Below, piece after piece: positions 9,475-18,065 of a DNA stretch of 64,000 nucleotides. Source of the DNA: JBBIND01 sp037444075 (lineage in GTDB: Bacteria > Acidobacteriota > Terriglobia > Bryobacterales > Bryobacteraceae); contig JBBIND010000003.1 of assembly GCA_037444075.1 (NCBI GenBank), positions 1 to 64,000 of the forward strand. Reading direction: 5' to 3'. The notes beneath the pieces were generated by a model. The model saw only the letters and a program-made list of their open reading frames with translations. It was not told the origin of the DNA and ran no database searches. A program made the position numbers and the translations under genes. Position 1 is the first letter of the stretch. Each line of letters begins with the position of its first letter.

Positions 9475-10406
9475 GCCAGGATCCGCCTCCGCTGGTTAGC
9501 ATCGTCACAGCCTGCCTGAACTCCGCGGACTTCCTGGAAAAAGCCATCGAAAGTGTGCTCCAACAGGACTATCCGCGCATCGACTACATCGTCATGGATG
9601 GCGGCTCAACCGATGGCACCCTCGGCATTCTGGAGCGTTACGGGGACCTCCTCCGCTGGCACTCAGGCCCGGATGCCGGCACGGCAGAGGCCATAAACCG
9701 GGGTTTCCAGCGTTGCTCTGGCTCGATTTTTGCGTTCCTCCACGCCGATGACGTATACACGCCGGGCGCTGTCAGTGCGGCCGTCCGGGCCTTCCAACAG
9801 GACCCGGACGCGGCAGTGGTTTACGGAGAGGCGGATTGGATCGACAGCGAGGGGCAGCCGCTCGGCCGCTACCCGACGCAGCCCTATGACTTCGACATTT
9901 TCCGCCGGGATTGCTTCATCTGCCAACCCGCCGCGTTCATTCGCAGCCGTGTTTTCAAGGAGGTAGGCATGCTCGACGCAACGCTCGGCCGGAGCTTCGA
10001 CTACGACCTCTGGATACGCATCGGCCGGCGTCACTCCATGCGGCATATCGAGCGGGTTCAGGCTTTCTCCCGGATGCACCGCTCGAGCAAGACCCTCGGC
10101 GAACGCGAGGGCGTATTCAAAGAGAGCATGGGGTTGCTGCTCCGTCATTTCGGCTACGTGCCTTCCTCCTGGGTCTACGGCTACTGTTGCCTGAAGCTCG
10201 ACCGGCGGGATCAGTTTTTTGAGCCGCTGCGATACAGCTTCTGGAGGTACCTGGTCAGCCTGACTGCGGGCCTGTGGTTCAATCGCCGCCACCCGCTGCG
10301 GTTTCTGCGGGAGTGGCTGTCCGCGTCAAACGTCGGGAACATCGCCCGTTGGCTGAAGAAGGAGGCGCCGCCGTCGGCGCGGCCCGGAGGCACTACTTCC
10401 GGTTGA
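9441..10406 (+). CDS. Family 2 glycosyltransferase
   Basis: 321 residues. The GT-A fold begins with PLVSIVTACLNSADFLEKAI, then SVLQQDYPRIDYIVMDGGST. The metal-binding motif is FLHADDVY in place of the usual DxD. The C-terminal third has a hydrophobic or amphipathic stretch (YLVSLTAGLWF) that may sit on the membrane. It starts inside the end of the oxidoreductase gene, implying cotranscription, and its last 14 bases overlap the convergent ABC transporter gene. With that exporter it probably builds a cell-surface polysaccharide; the donor and acceptor are unknown. Confidence 0.85.
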   Translation: MRGNEQLLEPLSQDPPPLVSIVTACLNSADFLEKAIESVLQQDYPRIDYIVMDGGSTDGTLGILERYGDLLRWHSGPDAGTAEAINRGFQRCSGSIFAFLHADDVYTPGAVSAAVRAFQQDPDAAVVYGEADWIDSEGQPLGRYPTQPYDFDIFRRDCFICQPAAFIRSRVFKEVGMLDATLGRSFDYDLWIRIGRRHSMRHIERVQAFSRMHRSSKTLGEREGVFKESMGLLLRHFGYVPSSWVYGYCCLKLDRRDQFFEPLRYSFWRYLVSLTAGLWFNRRHPLRFLREWLSASNVGNIARWLKKEAPPSARPGGTTSG

Positions 10407-11136
10407 AGCGTTGCGTGGCGGCTTGTTCCAGGTAAGCCGGCAAGACTTCCGCGGTGGGCCCGTGGCGCACCATGCGCCCCGAATCCAGCCAGAGCGTGTG
10501 CTCGCACAGCTCAGTCAGCAGCTCCGGCACGTGGGAGACGCACAACAAGACTTTGCCGGAGCGCTTGAGGGCAAAGATCTTGTCTACGCATTTCTGGCGG
10601 AACTCCTGGTCGCCCACGGCCAGCACCTCGTCCAGGAGCAGAATGCGGGCTTCCACGTGAACCGCGATGGAAAAAGCCAGCCGCAGCGTCATCCCGGCGG
10701 AAAAGGTCCTGAGCGGTTCGCCCATGAACGCGCCCAGCTCGGAGAACTCCACGATGCTCGCGTAGCTTTCCTCTGTCTGCTGCCGGGTCAGGCCGAGCAG
10801 GGCGGCGTTCACGCGGAGGTTCTCGGCGGCGGTCAGGTCCCCGTGAAAACCGGAACCTAGTTCTAGCAGCGCTGCCACGCGGCCGCGCACCGTGACCTGC
10901 CCAGACTCAGGCTGCGTGAGCCCCGCCACAAGGTTCAGCAGGGTGCTCTTGCCCGCTCCGTTGTTGCCCACCACGGCCAGTGATTCGCCGTCGAGAACAT
11001 GGAAGCTGATGTCGCTGAGTGCGCGGATCGCTTCATTGCGCCTCTTCTTCCAAGCCTGTGTCAGGTAGCGCAGGAAGAACTGCCTCGACTGCCGGCCGTA
11101 GATCTTTGAAACTCCTTCGAATTCAATGACTTTCAT
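10393..11136 (-). CDS. Polysaccharide ABC exporter, ATP-binding subunit (Wzt-like)
   Basis: 247 residues. Walker A is GNNGAGKSTLLN, the signature is FSAGMTLRLAFSIA and Walker B is ARILLLDEVLAVGD, all in the style of the TagH/Wzt/KpsT exporters (VLAVGDxxF is typical). It lacks the extra C-terminal carbohydrate-recognition domain of long Wzt proteins, so it should export a chain without cap recognition. It lies 3 bases after the permease gene on the same strand, forming a two-gene operon, and overlaps the convergent glycosyltransferase by 14 bases. Confidence 0.9.
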   Translation of the reverse strand: MKVIEFEGVSKIYGRQSRQFFLRYLTQAWKKRRNEAIRALSDISFHVLDGESLAVVGNNGAGKSTLLNLVAGLTQPESGQVTVRGRVAALLELGSGFHGDLTAAENLRVNAALLGLTRQQTEESYASIVEFSELGAFMGEPLRTFSAGMTLRLAFSIAVHVEARILLLDEVLAVGDQEFRQKCVDKIFALKRSGKVLLCVSHVPELLTELCEHTLWLDSGRMVRHGPTAEVLPAYLEQAATQRFNRK

Positions 11137-11139
11137 GGG

Positions 11140-11904
11140 TCAGAGGAAGTCGGAGAAGCGCGGTTTCAGACGCCGGAACAGCAATAAACCGGCAGTTAAG
11201 AAAACAAAAGAAACCAGCGTCAGTTTAATCAGCAGGCTGCTGGCAGGCATGCTGGCTTCCATAAGGATCGTCCGGCAGGCCAGCACCACGGCGGCGATAG
11301 GATTGAACTGGTAGACGGACTGGTACTGTGCCGGAATCATGGAAAACGAATAGAAAATCGGCACCAGCCAGAACAGTACTGTCACCGAGGATTCCACCAC
11401 GTACCGCACATCGCGGAAATAGACGTCCAAAGCTGACGTCAGCAACGCCAGGCCGCAGACAAAGATAACCTCCAGCAAAAAGATGACCGGCAGCCAGAGC
11501 CAGTAGATATGTATGCGGTAGCCGCTCACCAGCGTCAATCCGATCAGCAGTCCAATCTGGATAAGGAAGTGGATTCCGTTGGCGAGAACAGTGGCGATTG
11601 GCAGCAACTCGCGCGGCATCGGGACGCGCTTGATCAGCGCCGCATTGTTGTAGATCGAAAGCGTGGCCGAGGACCAACCCAGGGAGAAGAAACTGAATAC
11701 CACCAGTCCGCACAGGGCCGAAAGGTGGAAATGCGGCGTGCCCGGGTTCGGGAAGATGCGCGTAAACACAAACGTCAGCACCAGCATCAGGACCAGCGGA
11801 TTCAGCAGCGACCAGAACACGCCGAGCGTCATGTTGCGGTAGCGGATTTTGAAATCCCGGAGCACCAGACTGGCTAGCAGGAAGCCGTAATTCGGTTGTG
11901 ACAT
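11140..11904 (-). CDS. Polysaccharide ABC exporter, permease (Wzm-like, ABC-2 type)
   Basis: 254 residues with about six membrane segments, for example PLVLMLVLTFVFTRIF, LSALCGLVVFSFFSLGW, FLIQIGLLIGLTLVSGY and VIFLLEVIFVCGLALL. The cytoplasmic start LRDFKIRYRNMTLGVFWSLL and the motif DVYFRDVRYVVESSVTVLFW are typical of O-antigen and teichoic acid permeases. It pairs with the adjacent ATPase to flip an undecaprenyl-linked glycan. The ATG at 11904 is the only good start; the next 113 bases up to the SBBP gene are a divergent intergenic region. Confidence 0.9.
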   Translation of the reverse strand: MSQPNYGFLLASLVLRDFKIRYRNMTLGVFWSLLNPLVLMLVLTFVFTRIFPNPGTPHFHLSALCGLVVFSFFSLGWSSATLSIYNNAALIKRVPMPRELLPIATVLANGIHFLIQIGLLIGLTLVSGYRIHIYWLWLPVIFLLEVIFVCGLALLTSALDVYFRDVRYVVESSVTVLFWLVPIFYSFSMIPAQYQSVYQFNPIAAVVLACRTILMEASMPASSLLIKLTLVSFVFLTAGLLLFRRLKPRFSDFL

Positions 11905-12017
11905 CAGTGGGTTACGCGCAAGAGCATCATTATACTACGCCACTGCCATAACCCAATCCAGCAAGCGCAATAAAGTCTTTCTCCTAGACGGCCGAATGAA
12001 CAGGGCGAGGTGTTGCG

Positions 12018-15000
12018 ATGCGATCAGAGGCTGTGATCTTGGCGTTGGGACGAGCGCTGGCGATGGTCAGTCTGCTCACTCCAGTCTCGGGTGCAGGCGC
12101 GACGGACAACGCCCCCCCCTACGCCGCGCCATTGTTCTTCGTCGAAAATCACGGACAGGCGCCTCAAGAGGTGCAATTCAGCGTCGGAGCGCCGGATATC
12201 CGGGCGCAATTCTCCGCCGATGGCGTGAGTTTTGAATGGCAATCAGCCGCATTGCGCTTGAAGTTCGCCGGCTCCAGTCCGGCGCCCGCCATTGAAGGAC
12301 TGGAGCGTCTGCCCGGGAAGGCTAATTTTCTCCTGGGTTCTGATCCATCCAATTGGCGCACGGACGTGCCCGTCTTCGCCGGCATCGTCTACCGCGAGCT
12401 TTATCCCGGCGTAGACATGGTATACGCGGGCGCCCCTCAGCGTCTGAAGTCTGAGTTCCTCGTCGCCCCCGGCGCCGACCCGCGCGCCATTCAAATGGTC
12501 TTCGAGGGGGCGCGGCGCGTCTGGACGGACGAGGATGGCGCTCTGATGATCGAGACGTCCTCCGGGGTCTTGCGGGAAGCGCCTCCCGTTGTCTATCAGG
12601 AAATCGACGGGGAGGTTCGCAGCGTAGCGAGCTCATATTTTCTACACCCAGACGGGAGCGTAGGCTTTGAGTTGGCTGCCTACGACGAGAGCCGGCTTTT
12701 GGTGATTGACCCGGAACTCGCCTACAGCAGCTACGTTGGCGGCAGCTACACGGACGCCGCGGCATCGGTGGCTGTGGATAGCCAGGGTGCGGCTTACGTT
12801 GCCGGCTGGACGGACTCCAACAATTTGCCTACCCAGAATCCGTTGCGCACGCGGAGCGGGGGAGTGGAAGCGTTCGTCATAAAGTGGAATCCGAGCGGCA
12901 ACAGCTTGGTTTACGCCACCTATTTGGGCGGGTCCGGCGACGACCGGGCTCTATCTGTCGCGGTGGATTCTTCCGGCTCGGTGCTTCTGGCGGGAAGCAC
13001 CACGTCTACCAACTTCCCGGCCTTCATGGCCGTCAGAAGCGCCTCGGGCGGAGGTCGCGACGCCTTCGCCGTGAAGCTCGATCCAACGGGCGCCGCCTTC
13101 GTCTACAGTACGTACCTCGGTGGGGCCGCTCAGGATAGTGCCAATGCAATCGCGGTGGACACCGCGGGCAACGCCTACATCGCTGGCGAGACTGCCTCGG
13201 ATAACTTCCCGCTCGCCAACCCGTACCAGAACACTCGCCGGGGGCGGCTGGAAGCTTTCGTAACGAAGCTCTCCCCGCAGGGCAGCCTGATGTACAGCAC
13301 TTTGCTGGGCGGGTCCGGCGACGACCGCGCTTCGGCCATTGCCGTCGACAGTTCCGGCCAAGCCTATGTCAGCGGTTCGACTGACTCCACCAATTTCCCC
13401 GTCCTCAGCGCCGCGCAGACCACCAACCGCGGAGGGCAGGAAGCGTTCGTCGCCAAACTGGCGGCGTCGGGTTCCAGTTTGGTCTACAGCACCTACCTGG
13501 GAGGCAGCGGAGGTACTGTCAGCTTGCCGGAGTCTGCCAACGGCATTGCGGTCGATTCTTCCGGCGCTGCCTACGTTACTGGTGTCACCAGTTCGAGCAA
13601 TTTTCCTACCGCCTCGGCCATTCGCTCCACCCACGCCGGAGGCGGGCTCGATGCCTTCGCGGCCAAACTGCATCCCAGCGGAGCGTCCCTCGTTTACAGT
13701 ACGTACCTGGGCGGCAGCAGCGCGGACTACGGGACGTCCATCAAGGTGGACGCCTCCGGCAACGCCTTCATCACCGGTTACACGGCTTCTCCGAATTTCC
13801 CCACCGCCCAATCCCTGCAATCTTCGACCGCGGGCAACTACGATGCTTTTGTCACCCGCCTTAACAGCAGCGGGGCCTCGTTGGATTTCAGCACATACCT
13901 TGGCGGGGGCGGTGCGGATGGCGGCACTGGGATTGCCCTTGATTCCAGTGGGAGGGTGTACGTTGCGGGGCAAACCCATTCACACAACTTCCCCACTAGA
14001 AATGGCTTTCAGAGCACGAACGCGGGCGGCGTGGATGTCTTCCTCGCGAGAATCGAAGGAACCGCGCCACCGCCTCCCGCGCCGCCGCCTTCAACTCCAC
14101 CGCCGGCGGAAGTTTCGCCTTCTTCCGGCAGCGGTTCAAGCCAGACATTCAGCTTCACTTATCAGGTGAGCGGCGGGTTCCAGAACCTGACCTGGGCGCA
14201 AGTGCTCATCAACGCCACCCTGTCCGGCGGTCAAGCGTGTTACGTCTACTTCGAACGCGCTTCGGCCCAGGTGTGGCTTCATACGGATGCCGGCAACAGC
14301 GTGGTGGGTCCCGTCCGGCTGGGCTCCTCGGGAATCCTGGAAAACAGCCAGTGCGTTGTCCAGGCTGCGGGTTCGTCAACTTCCGGTTCAGGTTCAACGC
14401 TGACGCTGAATCTGGCGCTTTCGTTCAAGCCCGCCTTCAGCGGGAACCGCACACTGTACACCATCACGCGAGAGAACTCCGGAACCGTCAGTCCCTGGCG
14501 GCAGGTCGGAACCTGGACTGTCCCGGGTCAGGGTAACCAGGCGCCCACCGGGGCGAGCGTCAATCCGTCCCAGGGGAACATTCTCGCACAGGTGTTCGCT
14601 GTGAGTGTGTCGGATTCAGGCGGGTTTGATGACGTGGACTGGGTGGACTTCCTGGTTAGCAGCGGAGGCTCAACCTCGCAAGCCTGCCTTGTCCGGCTGG
14701 ACCGGCGGGCCAATTCCATCGCGCTCTATTCCGATGCCGGCTCAAGCCCGCTGGGCCAAATCACACCGGGCTCCTCTGCGACGCTCGAGAATAGCCAATG
14801 CACCGTCAGAGGCAGCGGATCCAGTGTTTCCGGAACCGGCAACACTGTGACGGTGCGCTTTGACCTGATTTTTAAGACGGCGTTCGCTGGCACGCGGCAA
14901 ACCTATGCACAAGCGCAGGATAGAGCGGGCGCGAGGCTGGCTTGGACGCAGGTCGGTTCCTGGACAGTACCGGAGCCTGCGCCGCCCAGTTCTCCTGCCG

Positions 15001-15419
15001 CGGTTACGCCATCCTCCGGCAGCGGCACCTACCAGCTCTTCAGCTTTGCCTACCAGGTGACCGGCGGCTTCCAGAACCTCACTTGGGCGCAAGTGCTGAT
15101 CAACGCCACGGTGAATGGGGCGCAAGCCTGCTACGTTTATTTCGACCGCGCATCATCCCAAGTCTGGTTGCATACCGACGCCGGCAACGCTGTCGTGGGA
15201 CCTGTCCGGCTAGGCAGTTCCGGGGTGCTCGAAAACAGCCAATGCGTTCTCTATGGCGCCACATCTTCCGTTTCCGGCTCCGGCTCCACGCTCACGCTGA
15301 ATCTGGGCCTCGGCTTTAAGCCGGCTTTCAAGGGCAGTTGGCGTGTCTACACCATCACGAGAGAGAACAGCGGCACTGTAAGTCCCTGGAGAGAGGTGGG
15401 TTCCTGGATTGTCCCCTAA
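12018..15419 (+). CDS. Secreted SBBP-repeat beta-propeller protein with three C-terminal repeat modules
   Basis: 1,133 residues with a signal peptide (LALGRALAMVSLLTPVSGAGA). Residues about 35-230 are the DUF7948-like domain that precedes SBBP repeats (FFVENHGQAPQEVQF). Residues about 234-683 contain seven SBBP repeats, each with a (Y/L)xGG start, a D(S/T)(S/A)GxxY(V/I)xGxT core and NFP, consistent with one seven-bladed propeller. A proline-rich linker follows (PPPPAPPPSTPPP), then three beta-sandwich-like modules of about 140 residues with two cysteines each. The family is common and expanded in Acidobacteria and Planctomycetes and is probably extracellular. No catalytic motif is visible; ligand binding or adhesion is a guess. 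Confidence 0.85.
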   Translation: MRSEAVILALGRALAMVSLLTPVSGAGATDNAPPYAAPLFFVENHGQAPQEVQFSVGAPDIRAQFSADGVSFEWQSAALRLKFAGSSPAPAIEGLERLPGKANFLLGSDPSNWRTDVPVFAGIVYRELYPGVDMVYAGAPQRLKSEFLVAPGADPRAIQMVFEGARRVWTDEDGALMIETSSGVLREAPPVVYQEIDGEVRSVASSYFLHPDGSVGFELAAYDESRLLVIDPELAYSSYVGGSYTDAAASVAVDSQGAAYVAGWTDSNNLPTQNPLRTRSGGVEAFVIKWNPSGNSLVYATYLGGSGDDRALSVAVDSSGSVLLAGSTTSTNFPAFMAVRSASGGGRDAFAVKLDPTGAAFVYSTYLGGAAQDSANAIAVDTAGNAYIAGETASDNFPLANPYQNTRRGRLEAFVTKLSPQGSLMYSTLLGGSGDDRASAIAVDSSGQAYVSGSTDSTNFPVLSAAQTTNRGGQEAFVAKLAASGSSLVYSTYLGGSGGTVSLPESANGIAVDSSGAAYVTGVTSSSNFPTASAIRSTHAGGGLDAFAAKLHPSGASLVYSTYLGGSSADYGTSIKVDASGNAFITGYTASPNFPTAQSLQSSTAGNYDAFVTRLNSSGASLDFSTYLGGGGADGGTGIALDSSGRVYVAGQTHSHNFPTRNGFQSTNAGGVDVFLARIEGTAPPPPAPPPSTPPPAEVSPSSGSGSSQTFSFTYQVSGGFQNLTWAQVLINATLSGGQACYVYFERASAQVWLHTDAGNSVVGPVRLGSSGILENSQCVVQAAGSSTSGSGSTLTLNLALSFKPAFSGNRTLYTITRENSGTVSPWRQVGTWTVPGQGNQAPTGASVNPSQGNILAQVFAVSVSDSGGFDDVDWVDFLVSSGGSTSQACLVRLDRRANSIALYSDAGSSPLGQITPGSSATLENSQCTVRGSGSSVSGTGNTVTVRFDLIFKTAFAGTRQTYAQAQDRAGARLAWTQVGSWTVPEPAPPSSPAAVTPSSGSGTYQLFSFAYQVTGGFQNLTWAQVLINATVNGAQACYVYFDRASSQVWLHTDAGNAVVGPVRLGSSGVLENSQCVLYGATSSVSGSGSTLTLNLGLGFKPAFKGSWRVYTITRENSGTVSPWREVGSWIVP
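12720..14064 (+). repeat. Seven SBBP repeats within the propeller gene
   Basis: Seven consecutive units of about 60 codons. Their starts are the protein phrases SYVGGSYTD, TYLGGSGDD, TYLGGAAQD, TLLGGSGDD, TYLGGSGGT, TYLGGSSAD and TYLGGGGAD. The fifth unit is longer because of an insertion after SGG (TVSLPESANG). The DNA is similar but not identical between units. Confidence 0.85.
14109..15416 (+). repeat. Three tandem homologous modules (14109-14527, 14534-14968, 14995-15416)
   Basis: Modules 1 and 3 are nearly identical in protein sequence (shared GGFQNLTWAQVLINAT, ACYVYF, QVWLHTDAGN, LENSQCV, LYTITRENSGTVSPWR-like). Module 2 is clearly homologous but diverged (GGFDDVDWVDFLVSS, ACLVRLDRRANSIALYSDAG, LENSQCTV). 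Each has one Cys in the AC(Y/L)V motif and one in LENSQC, a likely disulfide pair outside the cell. Confidence 0.85.
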
Positions 15420-15425
15420 GTACAC

Positions 15426-16436
15426 CTAAGGCCGTGGGCCATAATTCACGGTGTGGCCGTTTCGCACATTCGTGACTTTGAAACTGCCGTCGGAGCGCGC
15501 TTCCAATTCGATGTTGTGGCCCTGGTCGGTCTCGCCCGGATTGGCGATAAATACTTCGGGCACGTTGTGCTCGGCTCCTCCTGCCAGCGCGTAGTGCAAT
15601 TGCCAGAAGTCTTCCAGACCCGGTGCGGTGCGGATGATCCGCCAGGCTTCCGGGGAGCCCCCCTTCTTGAAGCCGTTGTTCATGATAGCCACTCGCGGGC
15701 GAAGCGCATGGACGAGCGCCGGGGGGCCAGAAGTATGCATGCCGTGATGGGTGGTCAAGTACACGTCGGCGGTTCCCAGCAAGTTTGCCGGGCAAGCCAG
15801 GTCAAGTTCGAGGTTCCAGGTCAAGTCGGCCAGGTTGATAAAACTGAATTTGCCGTAAGTCAGTACGAAACCAATAGATTTGCCGTTCTCAGTAGGGTCA
15901 TCACCCTTGCGCTCCGCGTCCGCGCAGAGAGAATTCCTGGCGCCCGCTCCCCGCAAGGGCTGGCGAATCAGCTCACCTCTGGAGGAGACAACCATCGCCT
16001 CAACGTCCTTGAGCGGCAGGCGGTCCCCCGGGCGCACGATAGCCCTGGGCAGTCCGGCGATGGCGGCATGGTAGGCAGCGGCGAGCTTCTCGGCGTTGGC
16101 TCCGGTCTCGGTATTGGATCCGTGGTCGATGATTCGACCCACGGGAATTCGCTCGATTACCTGCGGCACTCCCCCCACGTGGTCAGTATGGTAGTGCGTC
16201 ACCAGGATGTAGTCTATGCGCGCAAGCCCCGCTTTGCGGGCTGCTTTCACGATGCGATCGGCGTCGCGGCCCTCAAAACCCGGCCAGCCTGCGTCCACCA
16301 GCATGGATTCGCCGGAAGGCGTCACAATGAGAGTTGCCTGCCCGCCTTCCACGTCGACGAAGTGAATCCTCAAAGTCTCTGCCGGCGCGAACAGGGGGAG
16401 GAGAAGGATCAGCAATACCGATGCAAGCTTGCTCAT
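15426..16436 (-). CDS. Secreted metallo-beta-lactamase-fold hydrolase (ComEC-like domain)
   Basis: 336 residues with a signal peptide (MSKLASVLLILLLPLFAPAE). LRIHFVDVEGGQATLIV matches the start of the ComEC/Rec2-type MBL domain, and the zinc site is VTHYHTDHVGGVPQ. The later metal ligands sit in SFINLADLTWN and YLTTHHGMHTSGP. There is no membrane competence domain, so this is a free-standing exported hydrolase. Substrates of such proteins are uncharacterised; nuclease or phosphoesterase activity is possible. It converges on the SBBP gene with 6 bases between stops. Confidence 0.8.
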   Translation of the reverse strand: MSKLASVLLILLLPLFAPAETLRIHFVDVEGGQATLIVTPSGESMLVDAGWPGFEGRDADRIVKAARKAGLARIDYILVTHYHTDHVGGVPQVIERIPVGRIIDHGSNTETGANAEKLAAAYHAAIAGLPRAIVRPGDRLPLKDVEAMVVSSRGELIRQPLRGAGARNSLCADAERKGDDPTENGKSIGFVLTYGKFSFINLADLTWNLELDLACPANLLGTADVYLTTHHGMHTSGPPALVHALRPRVAIMNNGFKKGGSPEAWRIIRTAPGLEDFWQLHYALAGGAEHNVPEVFIANPGETDQGHNIELEARSDGSFKVTNVRNGHTVNYGPRP

Positions 16437-16474
16437 GGTTGGAATCCTAACATAGAGTCAGGGCCTCGAATCAA

Positions 16475-16480
16475 TATAAT
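16475..16480 (+). promoter_or_regulatory. Candidate -10 element TATAAT
   Basis: A perfect TATAAT 56 bases before the zinc-ribbon gene, in the divergent gap after the MBL gene. No good -35 lies 16-18 bases upstream, so the call rests on the -10 alone. Confidence 0.35.
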
Positions 16481-16535
16481 CCTTTACGGAACAAACCGTT
16501 TTTGCAGTGCGTTATACAACATGAGAGAGAAGTAA

Positions 16536-16991
16536 ATGCCTTTCTGTTGCCAATGCGGATGCCAGGTAGGCCAACCCGACATCTATTGCGCCGCCTGCGG
16601 CGCGCGCCAGCCGCAGTCAGCTTCAGAGACCGGCTGGTTTGCTTCCACCAGTTCGCAACGAGCAGCCGCGCTCTGCTACGTCCCGGTTTTGGGCTGGATT
16701 GCCGCCATCGTCATTCTGGCGTCAGCCAGGTTTCGGGGAGAACGGGAAGTCCGCTTCCACGCCTTTCAGGGGCTCTACCTCTTTGTCACGTGGCTCATCA
16801 TTGATTGGGGTCTGGGACCGGCGTTCTCCTTTCGCCACGTTCCCTGGATGCCCTTCAGCCTCGTCGGCGCTCTGAAGGTGGCCCTCTTTGCCGTCTGGAT
16901 CTTCATGATTGTCAAGACCAGCCAGGGTCAGAAGGTGCGTCTGCCGGTCCTCAGCGATCTGGCTGAGCGCTCCATCTCCGAACAGAAATAA
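16536..16991 (+). CDS. Zinc-ribbon membrane protein (DUF4870-like)
   Basis: 151 residues. The N-terminus is a two-CxxC zinc ribbon (CCQCGCQVGQPDIYCAACGA). About three membrane helices follow: AALCYVPVLGWIAAIVILAS, GLYLFVTWLIIDW and LVGALKVALFAVWIFMI. The phrase FRGEREVRFHAFQGLYLF is typical of DUF4870-type small membrane proteins. The function is unknown. It stands alone between the MBL gene (divergent) and argC. Confidence 0.7.
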   Translation: MPFCCQCGCQVGQPDIYCAACGARQPQSASETGWFASTSSQRAAALCYVPVLGWIAAIVILASARFRGEREVRFHAFQGLYLFVTWLIIDWGLGPAFSFRHVPWMPFSLVGALKVALFAVWIFMIVKTSQGQKVRLPVLSDLAERSISEQK

Positions 16992-17021
16992 CCACCACCA
17001 AACGCAGAAACTGCCCGCCTG

Positions 17022-17056
17022 TGGTATATTTATTCATACAGGTGAATAAATAGTCA
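17022..17056 (+). promoter_or_regulatory. Extended -10 promoter overlapped by two candidate ARG boxes
   Basis: Two 14-base cores fit the general ARG-box pattern TGnATwwwwATnCA: GGTATATTTATTCA at 17023-17036 and TGAATAAATAGTCA at 17043-17056, six bases apart. Seen together they form a perfect 10-base inverted repeat, TATTTATTCA / TGAATAAATA. An extended -10 (TGG then TATATT) is at 17022-17030, inside the first box. The second box ends one base before the argC ATG, over the ribosome site (AGGTGA, 17040-17045). This placement would let ArgR block transcription of the arginine operon. No argR gene is in the window. Confidence 0.6.
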
Positions 17057-17057
17057 T

Positions 17058-18065
17058 ATGGCTGTGAAGGTCGGGATTGTTGGTTTTCGAGGCTATAGCG
17101 GAGCCGAACTGGTGCAATTATTGTCCCGGCGGCGGGACGTCGAGGCCTGGCTGCTCGAGCATCGCCAGGACTCGGACGAAACGCCGAAGCCTTTAGGCCA
17201 CTCCGGACCTCCCCGCCTGCCGTGTACGCCTGAGGAAGTGAGGCGGGAGGGGTTGGCCGTGGTCTTCCTGGCCACTCCGCACGAAGTTTCCATGGAACTT
17301 GCTCCCGGCCTGCTGGAGGCCGGCGCCAAAGTGGTTGATTTGAGTGGCGCTTTCCGGCTGCGGACGCCGGAGAACTACCTGCGGTGGTACAAAGAGGAAC
17401 ACACTGAAGGTGGCTTGCTGGCGGAGGCGGTTTACGGCTTGCCGGAATTCTATCGTGAGCGTATTTCGAAATCGCCTCTCATCGCCAACCCCGGCTGCTA
17501 CCCCACCGCGGCGAATTTGGCGATTCGGCCGCTGGTAGAGGCTGGGGTGATTGACATGGCCGCGGGAGTCATCTGTGACGCCAAATCCGGCGTGAGTGGA
17601 GCGGGCCGCAAGCCAAGCCTGAAGACGAGCTACTGCGAAGTCACCGAGAATTTTTCGGCCTATTCGGTGCTGCATCACCGCCACGTGCCTGAGATTCTGA
17701 TGCACTCAGGACTGGAAGAAGCGGCGTTGAGCTTTACAGCCCACCTGATACCCGCCGACCGAGGCATCCTGGAGACCATCTATGTGCGTCTGAAGGGCGT
17801 GGAGAGCGCCGCTGAACTGCTTTCGATTTACCAGGAGCGTTACGGAGGGGAGGCCTTCGTACGGCTTTACGCGCCCGGCCGGGTGCCCGATTTGAGATGC
17901 GTCCAGAGGACCAACTTTTGCGATATCGGGTGTGTTGTGGAGCCGTCCAGCGGGAGAGCTGTCATCGTCAGCGCCATTGATAACCTGGTAAAAGGGGCCG
18001 CGGGTCAGGCGATTCAGAACATGAACCTCCTGTTGGGTGTCCCGGAAACGGAAGGCCTGCTGTGA
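17058..18065 (+). CDS. argC: N-acetyl-gamma-glutamyl-phosphate reductase
   Basis: 335 residues, full length. The third step of arginine synthesis: NADPH reduction of N-acetylglutamyl phosphate to the semialdehyde. The nucleotide-binding start is KVGIVGFRGYSGAELVQLL; the catalytic cysteine is in IANPGCYPTAANLAI. Other family landmarks are SGVSGAGRKPS, HRHVPEI and DNLVKGAAGQAIQNMN. First gene of the arginine operon, with the candidate ARG boxes just upstream. It overlaps argB by GTGA. Confidence 0.97.
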   Translation: MAVKVGIVGFRGYSGAELVQLLSRRRDVEAWLLEHRQDSDETPKPLGHSGPPRLPCTPEEVRREGLAVVFLATPHEVSMELAPGLLEAGAKVVDLSGAFRLRTPENYLRWYKEEHTEGGLLAEAVYGLPEFYRERISKSPLIANPGCYPTAANLAIRPLVEAGVIDMAAGVICDAKSGVSGAGRKPSLKTSYCEVTENFSAYSVLHHRHVPEILMHSGLEEAALSFTAHLIPADRGILETIYVRLKGVESAAELLSIYQERYGGEAFVRLYAPGRVPDLRCVQRTNFCDIGCVVEPSSGRAVIVSAIDNLVKGAAGQAIQNMNLLLGVPETEGLL

